A stretch of 6,392 nt of DNA from NCBI GenBank assembly GCA_937995275.1, contig CALKKN010000246.1, forward strand, positions 1 to 6,392. The letters run 5' to 3'. The first letter of the stretch is position 1; each line of letters starts with the position of its first letter. The stretch comes from an uncultured Lysobacterales bacterium. Lineage in GTDB: Bacteria > Pseudomonadota > Gammaproteobacteria > Xanthomonadales > SZUA-36. Below are positions 1 through 6,392 of this stretch, piece after piece. A program made the translations under genes and the position numbers. The notes beneath the pieces were generated by a model. That model saw only the letters and a list, made by a program, of their open reading frames with translations. It made no database searches and was not told the origin of the DNA.

Positions 1-353
1 CGCTGCTCAGCGGCAGCATTCTTCCCGGCGTCACGAGGGATTCGCTGCTGCAGTTGGCGCGGCTGCAGGGCCTGGAGGTCGTCGAGCGGGCCATTCCCGT
101 CGACGAACTGCTCGATGACATCGCCGCGGGCCGCTGCACCGAGCTGTTCGCCTGCGGCACGGCGGCGATTGTCTGCCCGATTGCGGCGGTTGGCGAGGAA
201 GACGGGTCGGCAGTCGGGCTGGCCGAGCGCGGCCGGGTGGCGAATCAACTCCGCGCCGCGATACTGGATATCCAGGAGGGGCGCGCGGACGATCCCTTTG
301 GCTGGATGGTGAAGGCGGCCGATACGGCAGAATTGACTGCGCGAATGAATTAA
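1..353 (+). CDS. ilvE: Branched-chain amino acid aminotransferase, type II, C-terminal part (5' end outside window)
   Basis: This is the last 116 codons of a class IV PLP-dependent aminotransferase; the first complete codon is at position 3 and TAA is at 351-353. Family members transfer the amino group between leucine, isoleucine or valine and 2-oxoglutarate in the cytoplasm. The fragment opens with a GSILPGVTRDSLL segment, matching the conserved 'LPGVTR..LL' block that precedes the final lobe. A CGTAA motif at 153-167 fits the Gly-Thr-Ala loop that contacts the PLP phosphate. The tail 'DIQEGRADDPFGWMV' resembles the 'IQ.G....GWM' ending of type II (eukaryote-like) enzymes rather than the shorter E. 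coli IlvE type. The catalytic lysine lies upstream and is not visible. Its stop is 15 bases before tamA in the same reading frame, so co-transcription is likely. Family assignment is firm; substrate range and the symbol are inferred. Confidence 0.88.
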   Translation, partial: LLSGSILPGVTRDSLLQLARLQGLEVVERAIPVDELLDDIAAGRCTELFACGTAAIVCPIAAVGEEDGSAVGLAERGRVANQLRAAILDIQEGRADDPFGWMVKAADTAELTARMN

Positions 354-368
354 AGCCGGTTCCGCGCC

Positions 369-2300
369 ATGAATTCGACCAAGTTTCGTCTTCGACCGTC
401 GCCGCTTCTGCGGCGAGCCTGGTTGTCGCTGATTCTGGCCGCCGCGTGGTCTGGCGCGCAGGCGGATCAGCTGGTCATCGAGGTGGAGGGGATAGGCGAT
501 CCCCTGCTGGCGAACGTTCAAAGCCGCGTTCGGGCTCTGCGGGTCGCCGGCGGCCCACGCCTCTCCCGCCGCCGCCTCGATCGGCTGACCGAGACCGCGG
601 AGCGGGAGGCGGCACTCGCCCTGCGGCCGTTAGGCTACCACCACGCTGCTGCCACCGGCAGGCTGAATCCCGTGGACGAGAACGGTTGGCGCCTGGTGCT
701 CAGGGTCGATCCAGGCCCGCCGCAGACCGTGGCCACTTCGCTGGTCGAAGTCACGGGTCCCGGTTCCGGGCTCACCGAAATCGAGGAATGGAAATCGCAG
801 TGGCCGCTGGGGCCGGGCCGGGTGATGGATCAGACGGTTTGGGAGGCGCAGAAACAGGACGCGCTCGACCTGCTCGAGAAGCAGGGATACCTGGGCGCCC
901 GGTACCTGGAACACGTCATCGAGATGGACCTGGACCACAACACCGCCGATACGCGTCTGGTGCTGGACACCGGCCCGCAGGCCGTTATGGGCACAGTCAC
1001 CTTCGAACAGGATGCGGTGAGCCCCGGTATCCTGGAACTGTTGCCCCGCTTCGCTGAAGGGCAGGCATACAGCGCTTGGCTCATGGAAAGATTCCGGTTG
1101 GACCTGTGGCGCACCGGCTACTTCAAGGACATCGAGATCATCGAGGAACGACGTCTGGAGGACGAGCCGCCCACCGTCGACCTGGTGGTGCGAGCCACCC
1201 CCCGGCTGCCAAGCACCTACCAGGGCACGATCGGATTCGGAACGGATACGGGCATTCGGGCGCAGCTGTTCTGGACGCGTCACCTGATTTCCGAACGCGG
1301 CGATTCCCTCGACACCGGCGTCGGCTGGCAGCAGGAGTTCAACGAGTACTCGCTGCGCAGCGGCTATCGGCTGCCCCGGCGGTCCAAGGCCCGTGACTTC
1401 TGGGTCGCCGATTTCCTGGTCAACCGCAAGAACCAGGATCTGGAAGTCAGAGTCAGCGATCTGGGCGACGACTTCGTACGCCTTTCGAAAGGCACGATCA
1501 CCGACTACTCCATCAAAGGCGGGCGCCTCATCATTCGCGACTTCTCGCAGGGCCACCAGCAGATATTCGAGACCTGGTACGGTCAATACGTATACGAAAC
1601 CGTTTCCTACAACCTCGGCGAACTGGACGATGAACTCCCTGTTGTCAATATCGAGGGCGAGCTCGCGTCGCTGACGGAAAATCCCAGCGCCTTGAGCATC
1701 GGCGTCCAGTGGGACTGGCCGCACATCCTGGGGCGCGGATTCCAGACCGTCGGGCACCACCACCGAGCCTGGCTGTTCACGGCGCAGGAGGCATGGGGCT
1801 CCGAGCGGGAGTTCACCCAGGCCTACCTGTCGTCCAGTTGGCACCGGATGCTGGGGCAGCGCTGGAAACTCCTGCTGCGCGGCGAGGCCGGTTACACGGA
1901 CGCGGCGGTTTCGGACATCAGGCTCGAACTGGAGGATCGCACTCTGGAACTGTCGGTCACCGATCTGCCGAACCTGTACCGCTTCAAGGCCGGCGGGAGC
2001 CGCAGCGTTCGCGGTTACTCCTTCGAGTCGCTGAGCACCAACGGAATCGGCTCGAACCACATCGTCACCGCCAGCGTCGAACTGGAGATGAACTTCCTGG
2101 CCAACTGGTCGCTGGCGGCGTTTTTCGATGCCGGCAATGCCTTCAACGACTGGAGCGATGTCGAGTTGCGGAAAGGCGCCGGCGTCGGCGTGCGCTGGTA
2201 CTCCATTGCAGGCGCCATTCGACTGGACTTCGCGCAGGCCCTCGACCTCGAAGGCGATCCCTGGCGGATTCACTTCACCATCGGGACACCACTGTTATGA
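369..2300 (+). CDS. tamA: Translocation and assembly module subunit TamA (Omp85 family outer-membrane barrel)
   Basis: This 643-residue protein is the outer-membrane subunit of the TamA-TamB module. Residues 1-32 look like a Sec signal peptide: basic n-region, hydrophobic LSLILAAAW core and an AQA|D cleavage site. Three POTRA domains follow at roughly 35-110, 119-200 and 205-275, each with a typical Gly-Tyr turn (G89-Y90, G173-Y174, G250-Y251). The barrel spans about 280-643. It carries an AWGS segment at 475-478, a GGSRSVRGY motif whose R548-G549-Y550 is the Omp85 loop-6 lid motif, and 'GVGVRW' plus 'IRLDFA' strands near the end. There are no cysteines. It is longer than E. coli TamA (577 residues, from memory), apparently through loop insertions near 412-438 and 515-532. 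It ends in Leu rather than the common terminal Phe. ATG 369 is chosen because it starts directly before the signal peptide and no start codon lies between the upstream stop and it. No Shine-Dalgarno sequence is visible, so re-initiation after the aminotransferase may drive translation. Confidence 0.95.
   Translation: MNSTKFRLRPSPLLRRAWLSLILAAAWSGAQADQLVIEVEGIGDPLLANVQSRVRALRVAGGPRLSRRRLDRLTETAEREAALALRPLGYHHAAATGRLNPVDENGWRLVLRVDPGPPQTVATSLVEVTGPGSGLTEIEEWKSQWPLGPGRVMDQTVWEAQKQDALDLLEKQGYLGARYLEHVIEMDLDHNTADTRLVLDTGPQAVMGTVTFEQDAVSPGILELLPRFAEGQAYSAWLMERFRLDLWRTGYFKDIEIIEERRLEDEPPTVDLVVRATPRLPSTYQGTIGFGTDTGIRAQLFWTRHLISERGDSLDTGVGWQQEFNEYSLRSGYRLPRRSKARDFWVADFLVNRKNQDLEVRVSDLGDDFVRLSKGTITDYSIKGGRLIIRDFSQGHQQIFETWYGQYVYETVSYNLGELDDELPVVNIEGELASLTENPSALSIGVQWDWPHILGRGFQTVGHHHRAWLFTAQEAWGSEREFTQAYLSSSWHRMLGQRWKLLLRGEAGYTDAAVSDIRLELEDRTLELSVTDLPNLYRFKAGGSRSVRGYSFESLSTNGIGSNHIVTASVELEMNFLANWSLAAFFDAGNAFNDWSDVELRKGAGVGVRWYSIAGAIRLDFAQALDLEGDPWRIHFTIGTPLL
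2297..2300 (+). promoter_or_regulatory. ATGA stop-start overlap coupling tamA to tamB
   Basis: The tamB ATG (2297-2299) overlaps the tamA TGA (2298-2300). No strong Shine-Dalgarno sequence precedes it, only a weak GGGA at 2283-2286. This arrangement usually means termination-reinitiation coupling, which would keep synthesis of the two subunits linked. The overlap is seen directly; the coupling is inferred. Confidence 0.8.
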
Positions 2301-5300
2301 CCCGCCGGCGCCTGTACCTGTCGATCCTGCCGGCCCTGGTAATCCTGCTGGCGGCCGGCGGGTTCTATACGCTGCTGCACACGGAACCCGGCGCGCGGTG
2401 GATTTGGCAGCGCGTGGCCGGCCTGGTCCCGGGCCAACTGCAGGCGGCGGCCGTGTCCGGCGATCTGCGGTCCGGGTTGCGCCTGCAGCAGGTGAGCTAT
2501 GGCGACGAGTCGCTGTCGCTGCAGGTGGACCGGGTGATGTTGCGTCTGGATTTTGACCTGCTGCCGCTTTCGGTGGCGGTTCACGATCTGGAATTCGGCG
2601 TGCTCGAAATCCATTCGGAGGATGCCGGGGAAGGGGAGGTGGTCGCCCCGGAAGAAGCGTTGGCCGCGCTGGAACTCCCGCTACCGGTCGAATTCGTGGA
2701 CGTTCGCGGCGAACGTATCGCATGGCGCGCGGCCGATGATTCGGGCATCGACGTCGGGCCCTTCGCATTCTCGGCTTCCTGGCACGAGCGCCTGGAAGTG
2801 ACGGACATCGATCTGAGCCTCGCAACCCCTGAGATGAGCTGGCGGGGTGGGGTGGAACTCGCCCTGCAGGAGCCGTTCGCCGTTGCCCTGGAGGCCAGGG
2901 GCGATGTGGCGGCGGCCGGGATTGGCCTGCAGGAGCCTCTTGAACTGGAAGTCCGCATCGGCGGGGACCTCGGCGCGCTGCGCCTGGATGCTCGATCAAA
3001 CCAACCCCAGGTGACGCTGGGGGGTACGCTGAGCGATCTATTCACAACCCCAACGTGGGACCTTCAGGTGTCGGCGGGTCGGTTGCCGTGGCCCCTGGAC
3101 GCAGCGGAACCGCTGCTGGTGATCGACCGACTCGAGGCCAGCAGCTACGGCCGGATCGACGATTACGGACTGGAACTGGATGCGCGACTCGGCGCAATCG
3201 CCCTCGCGGGCGTGGGGGAAGCGCATGGCCGACTGCTCGGAAAAGGCGATGGGCAGGGGTTGCGGATCGACCTGCTCGAGGTCAGCTCCGAAGCCCTGGT
3301 GCTGGACGGCGCCGGCCGCGTGGAGTGGAGCGATGGGCTGGCCGCCGAAGGGACCCTCGATATTGAACGGCTGGACCCGACGCCGTGGTTCGAGGGCTGG
3401 GGCCGGGCGGCGCCATTCGAGGGACGCGTGGAAGCTGCCTGGAGGGACAACCGGGTCGAATTCACGGCAAGTGACATCGGGGCGCCCGGCACGGTCGCGA
3501 ATCTCGCGGCTTCGGGCGCCTTCGATGCGGGCAGCGACACGATTGAAGCCGAGGTCGAATGGCAGGACGCGGCCTGGCCGCCCGGCGCCGATGCGCCGGA
3601 CGTCGAGAGCCGGGTCGGCAGGGCGCACCTCGCCGGGCGACTGGAGGCGTGGAGTCTGGATGCGGATCTGGAACTCGCCGCGGCGGACCTTCCGACAGGC
3701 CGCCTGCGTCTGCAAGGCACGGGGGATCGCGACGGCGCGGCGCTGGAAATTCCACGTGGCGAGGTCCTCGGGGGCACCCTGGCGGGAACGCTCGAGGCGC
3801 GCTGGGCGCCCGTCCTGTCGTGGTCGGCCAGGGCCCGCATTACCGACCTGTCCACCGCCCCGCTGGCCCCGGCGTGGCCCGGCCGGATCAGCGGGGAGGT
3901 CGCGCTCCGCGGGCGGCTGGAGCCGCAGGAACTGGACGTCGAAATCCGCAAGCTCGTTGGCATCCTCCGCGACCGGCCGCTCAATGCGAGCGGCGATGTG
4001 CGGGTCCGGGACAGCCGCATCACGGCGCGGGATCTGGGGTTACGCTACGGCACCTCGGAGGTGTGGCTCGACGGCGACCTCCGGGCGCAGGAGGGCCTGG
4101 CCCTGCGGGCGCAGATCGAATCGCTGGCTGACTTTGTCGACGGGGCAGCCGGATCGCTGGCCGGGGAAGGTATGATTTCGCTCGATCCCGCCACCCCGTC
4201 TGTGCGGCTGAACCTGCAGGGCCGCGGCCTTTCCTGGGGCGATTACTCTGCCGACACGCTGAGCGTTGTCACGGATCCGGGGGCTGATGCCGATTTGCGT
4301 GTCGTGGTGGAGGGCATCGGCGCGGGCGAGACCCGGATCGATACGCTGACGTTGAGCACGGGCAGCGAACGGCCGCTTGACCGAATCGACGCCGGACTCA
4401 TCGTCGCGGACACGCGCCTGGCCCTGGGCCTGTCCGGCAGTGTCGTCGACTGGGCGGCGCCGCTGGCCGACGGTTGGACGGGGTCGCTCAGCCGGCTGCG
4501 TTTGGAAGGCGAAACCAAGGGGTGGATCGAACTTCTGGAGCCTGCCGCCCTGTCGGTTAAGGGCGACGCGGTCAGCTTCGAGCAGGCGTGCTTCCAGGGG
4601 CATCGCAACGGCCGGTTGTGCGTGGGGGGCCACTGGCGGGGGGCGGCCGAACGCAGGCTGGAGGCAACGCTGGAGAATGTGTCACCCGATCTCGCGTTGA
4701 GCCTGGCGGATTCCGATCTCACGTTTACCCAACTGCTGTCCGGGACCCTGGCGTGGGAGCAGAGCGGAGCGGCGAAACCGGAGGCAACCGTGGACTTGCG
4801 CATCTCGGCTGGCGAGGTGCAAATCGCCGGCGAGGATGAGCCGATACTCTCAACCGGACAGGGCAAGTTTGGCTTCGAGATGGCCGGGGGGCGCCTGTTT
4901 GCCGGCAACCTCGACATCCCCCTGCCTGGTGTGGGTGGCATCGACACCGACTTCAGCGCGCCCGATTTGTCGGATGGTCTGGCGTCGCCCGTAGGAGGCC
5001 GGCTCCAGCTGAGCCTGCGGGACATCGAACCGGTATTGCACCTTCTTCCCGGGTTCGAGGGGTCATCGGGTCCGGTCACCGCGGACATGCGCTTTTCGGG
5101 CACGCTGGCCGATCCGCGGCTCGCCGGGCAGGCTTCGCTGGTCCGGGGCCGCATTTCGCACTTCGCATCGGGCCTGCTTCTCGACAACCTGCAGTTGAGC
5201 GGCGAAGTCAATGAATTCGACCAGACGGAGCTGATCGGTACGTTCCGGGCCGGCGAGGGGCAGGGAACGATCAGGGTGGTGGTAAATTTAGACGACATCC

Positions 5301-6151
5301 TGGAGCCGGCGGTGCTGTTCGAACTGGACGGCGAAAACCTGACGCTGGTCAATGTCCCCGACCTCAACCTGAAGGCCGACCCGGACCTGCGCCTCGTGTG
5401 GCGCGAAAGTACGCTCAACGTCGCGGGACGTGTCAGGGTGCCCGAGGCCCGGCTGTCGCCGCGCTATCTGCCGACTGCGGCCGCGGTCGAAAGCCCGGAC
5501 GCGGTGATCGTCGCCGGTGAGGACCCGCACGCGCGGCCGGACCAGGCTGACGCGCGTGAATGGGCCATCCGCGGCGAACTGGAACTGGAACTGGGCGAAG
5601 ACGTGCGAGTGGAACTCGAGCGGGCCCAGGCCCGCCTGAGCGGCACGGCGGTATTCGGCTGGGACGGGCAACCGATGCCGGTGGCGACCGGCGGTTTCGG
5701 CCTGACCGGTGAGCTACTCGCGTACGGGCAGTTGCTCAGGGTAACGGAAGGCCGGGTCAACTTTGGCAACCGGCCGGCTGACAATCCATTCCTGAACATC
5801 CGCGCGGAACGCGAGATATTCGGCAATTCCCAGGTCAGGCGCGCGGGCGTGCTGGTCACGGGGACCCTCAGGCGGCCGGTGCTGGAGACCTACACCGAAC
5901 CGATGACCACGCGCGAGCGGGCCCTGGCATTGCTGGTGACCGGCAGCGACTTCGACTACGAGCAGGGCGTCGGGGCCGTCGAGGTCGGGATGTACGTGGC
6001 GCCCAGGCTGTTCATCAGTTACGGCGTCGGGCTGTTCGACGACCAGAACGTCATCAGCGCCCGGTTTGATCTGGGCAAGGGCTTTGGCGTCAAGGCCACC
6101 TCGGGCCAGCGGGAGGCGGGCGTAGACATCAGCTATACCATCGACCGCTGA
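2297..6151 (+). CDS. tamB: Translocation and assembly module subunit TamB (AsmA-like, DUF490 C-terminal domain)
   Basis: This 1284-residue protein is close in length to E. coli TamB (about 1259, from memory). A basic MTRRR start is followed by one hydrophobic segment at about 6-27, an uncleaved inner-membrane anchor. The bulk, about 30-930, is a long run of alternating hydrophobic and polar beta-strands rich in Gly and Asp/Glu, as in the AsmA-like beta-taco fold that forms a lipid-binding groove. The C-terminal third, about 930-1284, is the TamB (DUF490) domain. It contains a Pro/Ala/Asp-rich linker with 'SPDAVIV' at 1066-1072, a 'NRPADNPFLNIRAER' segment around 1158-1172, the 'ALALLVTG' motif at 1209-1216 and a 'SYGVGLFD' strand near the end. 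The family bridges the periplasm to the POTRA domains of TamA and is implicated in outer-membrane protein assembly and phospholipid transport. C765 and C775 are its only cysteines. The reading frame stays open upstream to 1709, but the true start is ATG 2297: the upstream part only overlaps tamA and shows no family likeness, and 2297 gives the expected anchor. Confidence 0.95.
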   Translation: MTRRRLYLSILPALVILLAAGGFYTLLHTEPGARWIWQRVAGLVPGQLQAAAVSGDLRSGLRLQQVSYGDESLSLQVDRVMLRLDFDLLPLSVAVHDLEFGVLEIHSEDAGEGEVVAPEEALAALELPLPVEFVDVRGERIAWRAADDSGIDVGPFAFSASWHERLEVTDIDLSLATPEMSWRGGVELALQEPFAVALEARGDVAAAGIGLQEPLELEVRIGGDLGALRLDARSNQPQVTLGGTLSDLFTTPTWDLQVSAGRLPWPLDAAEPLLVIDRLEASSYGRIDDYGLELDARLGAIALAGVGEAHGRLLGKGDGQGLRIDLLEVSSEALVLDGAGRVEWSDGLAAEGTLDIERLDPTPWFEGWGRAAPFEGRVEAAWRDNRVEFTASDIGAPGTVANLAASGAFDAGSDTIEAEVEWQDAAWPPGADAPDVESRVGRAHLAGRLEAWSLDADLELAAADLPTGRLRLQGTGDRDGAALEIPRGEVLGGTLAGTLEARWAPVLSWSARARITDLSTAPLAPAWPGRISGEVALRGRLEPQELDVEIRKLVGILRDRPLNASGDVRVRDSRITARDLGLRYGTSEVWLDGDLRAQEGLALRAQIESLADFVDGAAGSLAGEGMISLDPATPSVRLNLQGRGLSWGDYSADTLSVVTDPGADADLRVVVEGIGAGETRIDTLTLSTGSERPLDRIDAGLIVADTRLALGLSGSVVDWAAPLADGWTGSLSRLRLEGETKGWIELLEPAALSVKGDAVSFEQACFQGHRNGRLCVGGHWRGAAERRLEATLENVSPDLALSLADSDLTFTQLLSGTLAWEQSGAAKPEATVDLRISAGEVQIAGEDEPILSTGQGKFGFEMAGGRLFAGNLDIPLPGVGGIDTDFSAPDLSDGLASPVGGRLQLSLRDIEPVLHLLPGFEGSSGPVTADMRFSGTLADPRLAGQASLVRGRISHFASGLLLDNLQLSGEVNEFDQTELIGTFRAGEGQGTIRVVVNLDDILEPAVLFELDGENLTLVNVPDLNLKADPDLRLVWRESTLNVAGRVRVPEARLSPRYLPTAAAVESPDAVIVAGEDPHARPDQADAREWAIRGELELELGEDVRVELERAQARLSGTAVFGWDGQPMPVATGGFGLTGELLAYGQLLRVTEGRVNFGNRPADNPFLNIRAEREIFGNSQVRRAGVLVTGTLRRPVLETYTEPMTTRERALALLVTGSDFDYEQGVGAVEVGMYVAPRLFISYGVGLFDDQNVISARFDLGKGFGVKATSGQREAGVDISYTIDR
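5576..5593 (+). repeat. Three tandem GAACTG hexamers inside tamB
   Basis: Three perfect in-frame copies of GAACTG encode Glu-Leu three times within the TamB C-terminal domain, in a predicted beta-strand of alternating acidic and hydrophobic residues. A change in copy number would keep the frame and alter the strand by two residues. The repeat is short and most likely reflects the alternating strand and codon preference rather than a phase-variable tract. Confidence 0.6.
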
Positions 6152-6183
6152 TTTCGTACGCTCGAATATCGATTATCATGGTC

Positions 6184-6237
6184 TGCTCCCGCCCCGTCCG
6201 CGTCCAAGTTGGGTGGTTGCCATCTGGCGGGGCAGCA
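6184..6237 (+). other. Long-loop inverted repeat in the tamB-yceH spacer
   Basis: TGCT (6184-6187) and GCCCCG (6191-6196) can pair with CGGGGC (6228-6233) and AGCA (6234-6237). This gives a ten-pair GC-rich stem with a CCC bulge on the 5' side and a 31-base loop. No run of T follows it, so it is not a standard Rho-independent terminator. It could be part of the yceH leader or a 3' stabilising structure for the tamB message. In GC-rich DNA a chance pairing is quite possible. Confidence 0.35.
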
Positions 6238-6247
6238 AGGACAACCA
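6214..6247 (+). other. Second inverted repeat, topologically crossing the first, just upstream of the yceH ribosome binding site
   Basis: TGGTTG (6214-6219) is complementary to CAACCA (6242-6247), with a 22-base spacer. The left arm lies in the loop of the neighbouring hairpin at 6184-6237 and the right arm lies outside it. The two pairings would therefore either exclude each other or form a pseudoknot. The right arm ends four bases before the GAGGT ribosome binding site. The pairing is seen in the sequence; any regulatory role is speculative. Confidence 0.25.
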
Positions 6248-6250
6248 GCT

Positions 6251-6255
6251 GAGGT
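6251..6255 (+). promoter_or_regulatory. Ribosome binding site of yceH
   Basis: GAGGT sits seven bases before ATG 6263, a good Shine-Dalgarno match at near-ideal spacing. This favours ATG 6263 over the in-frame ATG at 6272, which would be sixteen bases away. It is the only clear Shine-Dalgarno sequence in the window, which suggests yceH is translated independently of tamB. Confidence 0.75.
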
Positions 6256-6262
6256 ATACATC

Positions 6263-6392
6263 ATGACGGCAATGACCGAACTGACCCCCATGCAGGTGCG
6301 CGTTCTGGGCGCGTTGATGGAGAAGAAGGAGACCACTCCGGAACAATACCCGCTGACTCTCAATGCCCTGCGCAATGCCTGCAACCAGAAAT
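6263..6392 (+). CDS. yceH: YceH-like protein, DUF480/UPF0502 family, N-terminal part (3' end outside window)
   Basis: The first 43 codons are visible before the window ends. The encoded start contains '[17 protein letters not shown]' followed by 'ACNQK', which matches the signature 'LEK..TTPE.YPL..N....ACNQK' at the beginning of the YceH family. Members are about 200-220 residues long and predicted to fold as tandem winged-helix domains, so a DNA-binding role is often suggested, but no molecular function is established as far as I know. The gene follows tamB by 111 bases on the same strand, with its own strong ribosome binding site. No convincing promoter or terminator separates it from tamB, so both read-through and separate transcription are possible. 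Family identity is strong despite the short visible part. Confidence 0.92.
   Translation, partial: MTAMTELTPMQVRVLGALMEKKETTPEQYPLTLNALRNACNQK

Noticed and set aside
630..2273. A 547-codon open frame on the minus strand opposite tamA
   Set aside because: It lies entirely antisense to a clearly identified gene, its translation is low in recognisable domains, and high GC content removes stop codons in the opposite frame. It is a shadow of tamA.
1709..2296. Upstream extension of the tamB reading frame within tamA
   Set aside because: The frame is open for 196 codons before the tamB ATG, but the translation is Arg/Gly/Pro-rich and unlike any TamB. The anchor helix begins right after ATG 2297, so the extension is a GC artefact.
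4243..5418. A 391-codon open frame on the minus strand within tamB
   Set aside because: The translation is dominated by Ser, Arg and Pro with no domain pattern, as expected for an antisense frame of a GC-rich gene.
6152..6179. Possible promoter with TATCAT (6174-6179) and TTTCGT (6152-6157)
   Set aside because: The AT-rich patch stands out in a GC-rich region and the spacing of 16 is acceptable, but the -35 match is poor. I do not regard it as supported.
6184..6237. Rho-independent terminator for tamB
   Set aside because: The stem has a 31-base loop and a bulge and is followed by AGGACAACC rather than a run of T. It does not meet the pattern.
6255..6260. TATACA as a -10 promoter element
   Set aside because: Transcription would start after ATG 6263, and no -35 box sits at the right distance: TTGCCA at 6217-6222 is 32 bases away. 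The bases are better explained as the spacer after the ribosome binding site.

Overview
This is a compact, gene-dense, high-GC stretch with four protein-coding regions, all on the + strand. Its content suggests a Gram-negative proteobacterium, most likely a high-GC gammaproteobacterium: an Omp85-family TamA followed directly by TamB, then a YceH/DUF480 gene. I cannot place it at genus level from the sequence alone. I saw no mobile element, RNA gene, CRISPR array or sign of recent transfer. GC-rich codon use looks uniform across the genes.

Layout: (1) positions 1-353 hold the 3' end of a branched-chain amino acid aminotransferase of the type II (eukaryote-like) subgroup, with its start outside the window. 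(2) After a 15-base gap comes tamA (369-2300), the outer-membrane barrel with three POTRA domains. (3) tamB (2297-6151) overlaps the tamA stop by four bases (ATGA). It encodes the large inner-membrane-anchored, AsmA-like periplasmic protein. (4) A 111-base spacer (6152-6262), with possible RNA hairpins but no clear terminator, leads to the start of a yceH-type gene (6263 to the window edge).

TamA and TamB form the translocation and assembly module. TamB is anchored in the inner membrane and spans the periplasm to meet the POTRA domains of TamA. The module has been implicated in inserting some outer-membrane proteins, and TamB-like proteins in moving phospholipid to the outer membrane. The four-base overlap implies translational coupling of the two subunits. 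The aminotransferase is so close upstream that it is probably co-transcribed, but I see no functional link.

I looked for an undescribed system and found none: this is mostly a conserved housekeeping locus. The points most worth a second look are family-level variations: two apparent surface-loop expansions in TamA, a lone cysteine pair in TamB, the lack of a Shine-Dalgarno sequence before tamA, and possible alternative hairpins in the yceH leader.
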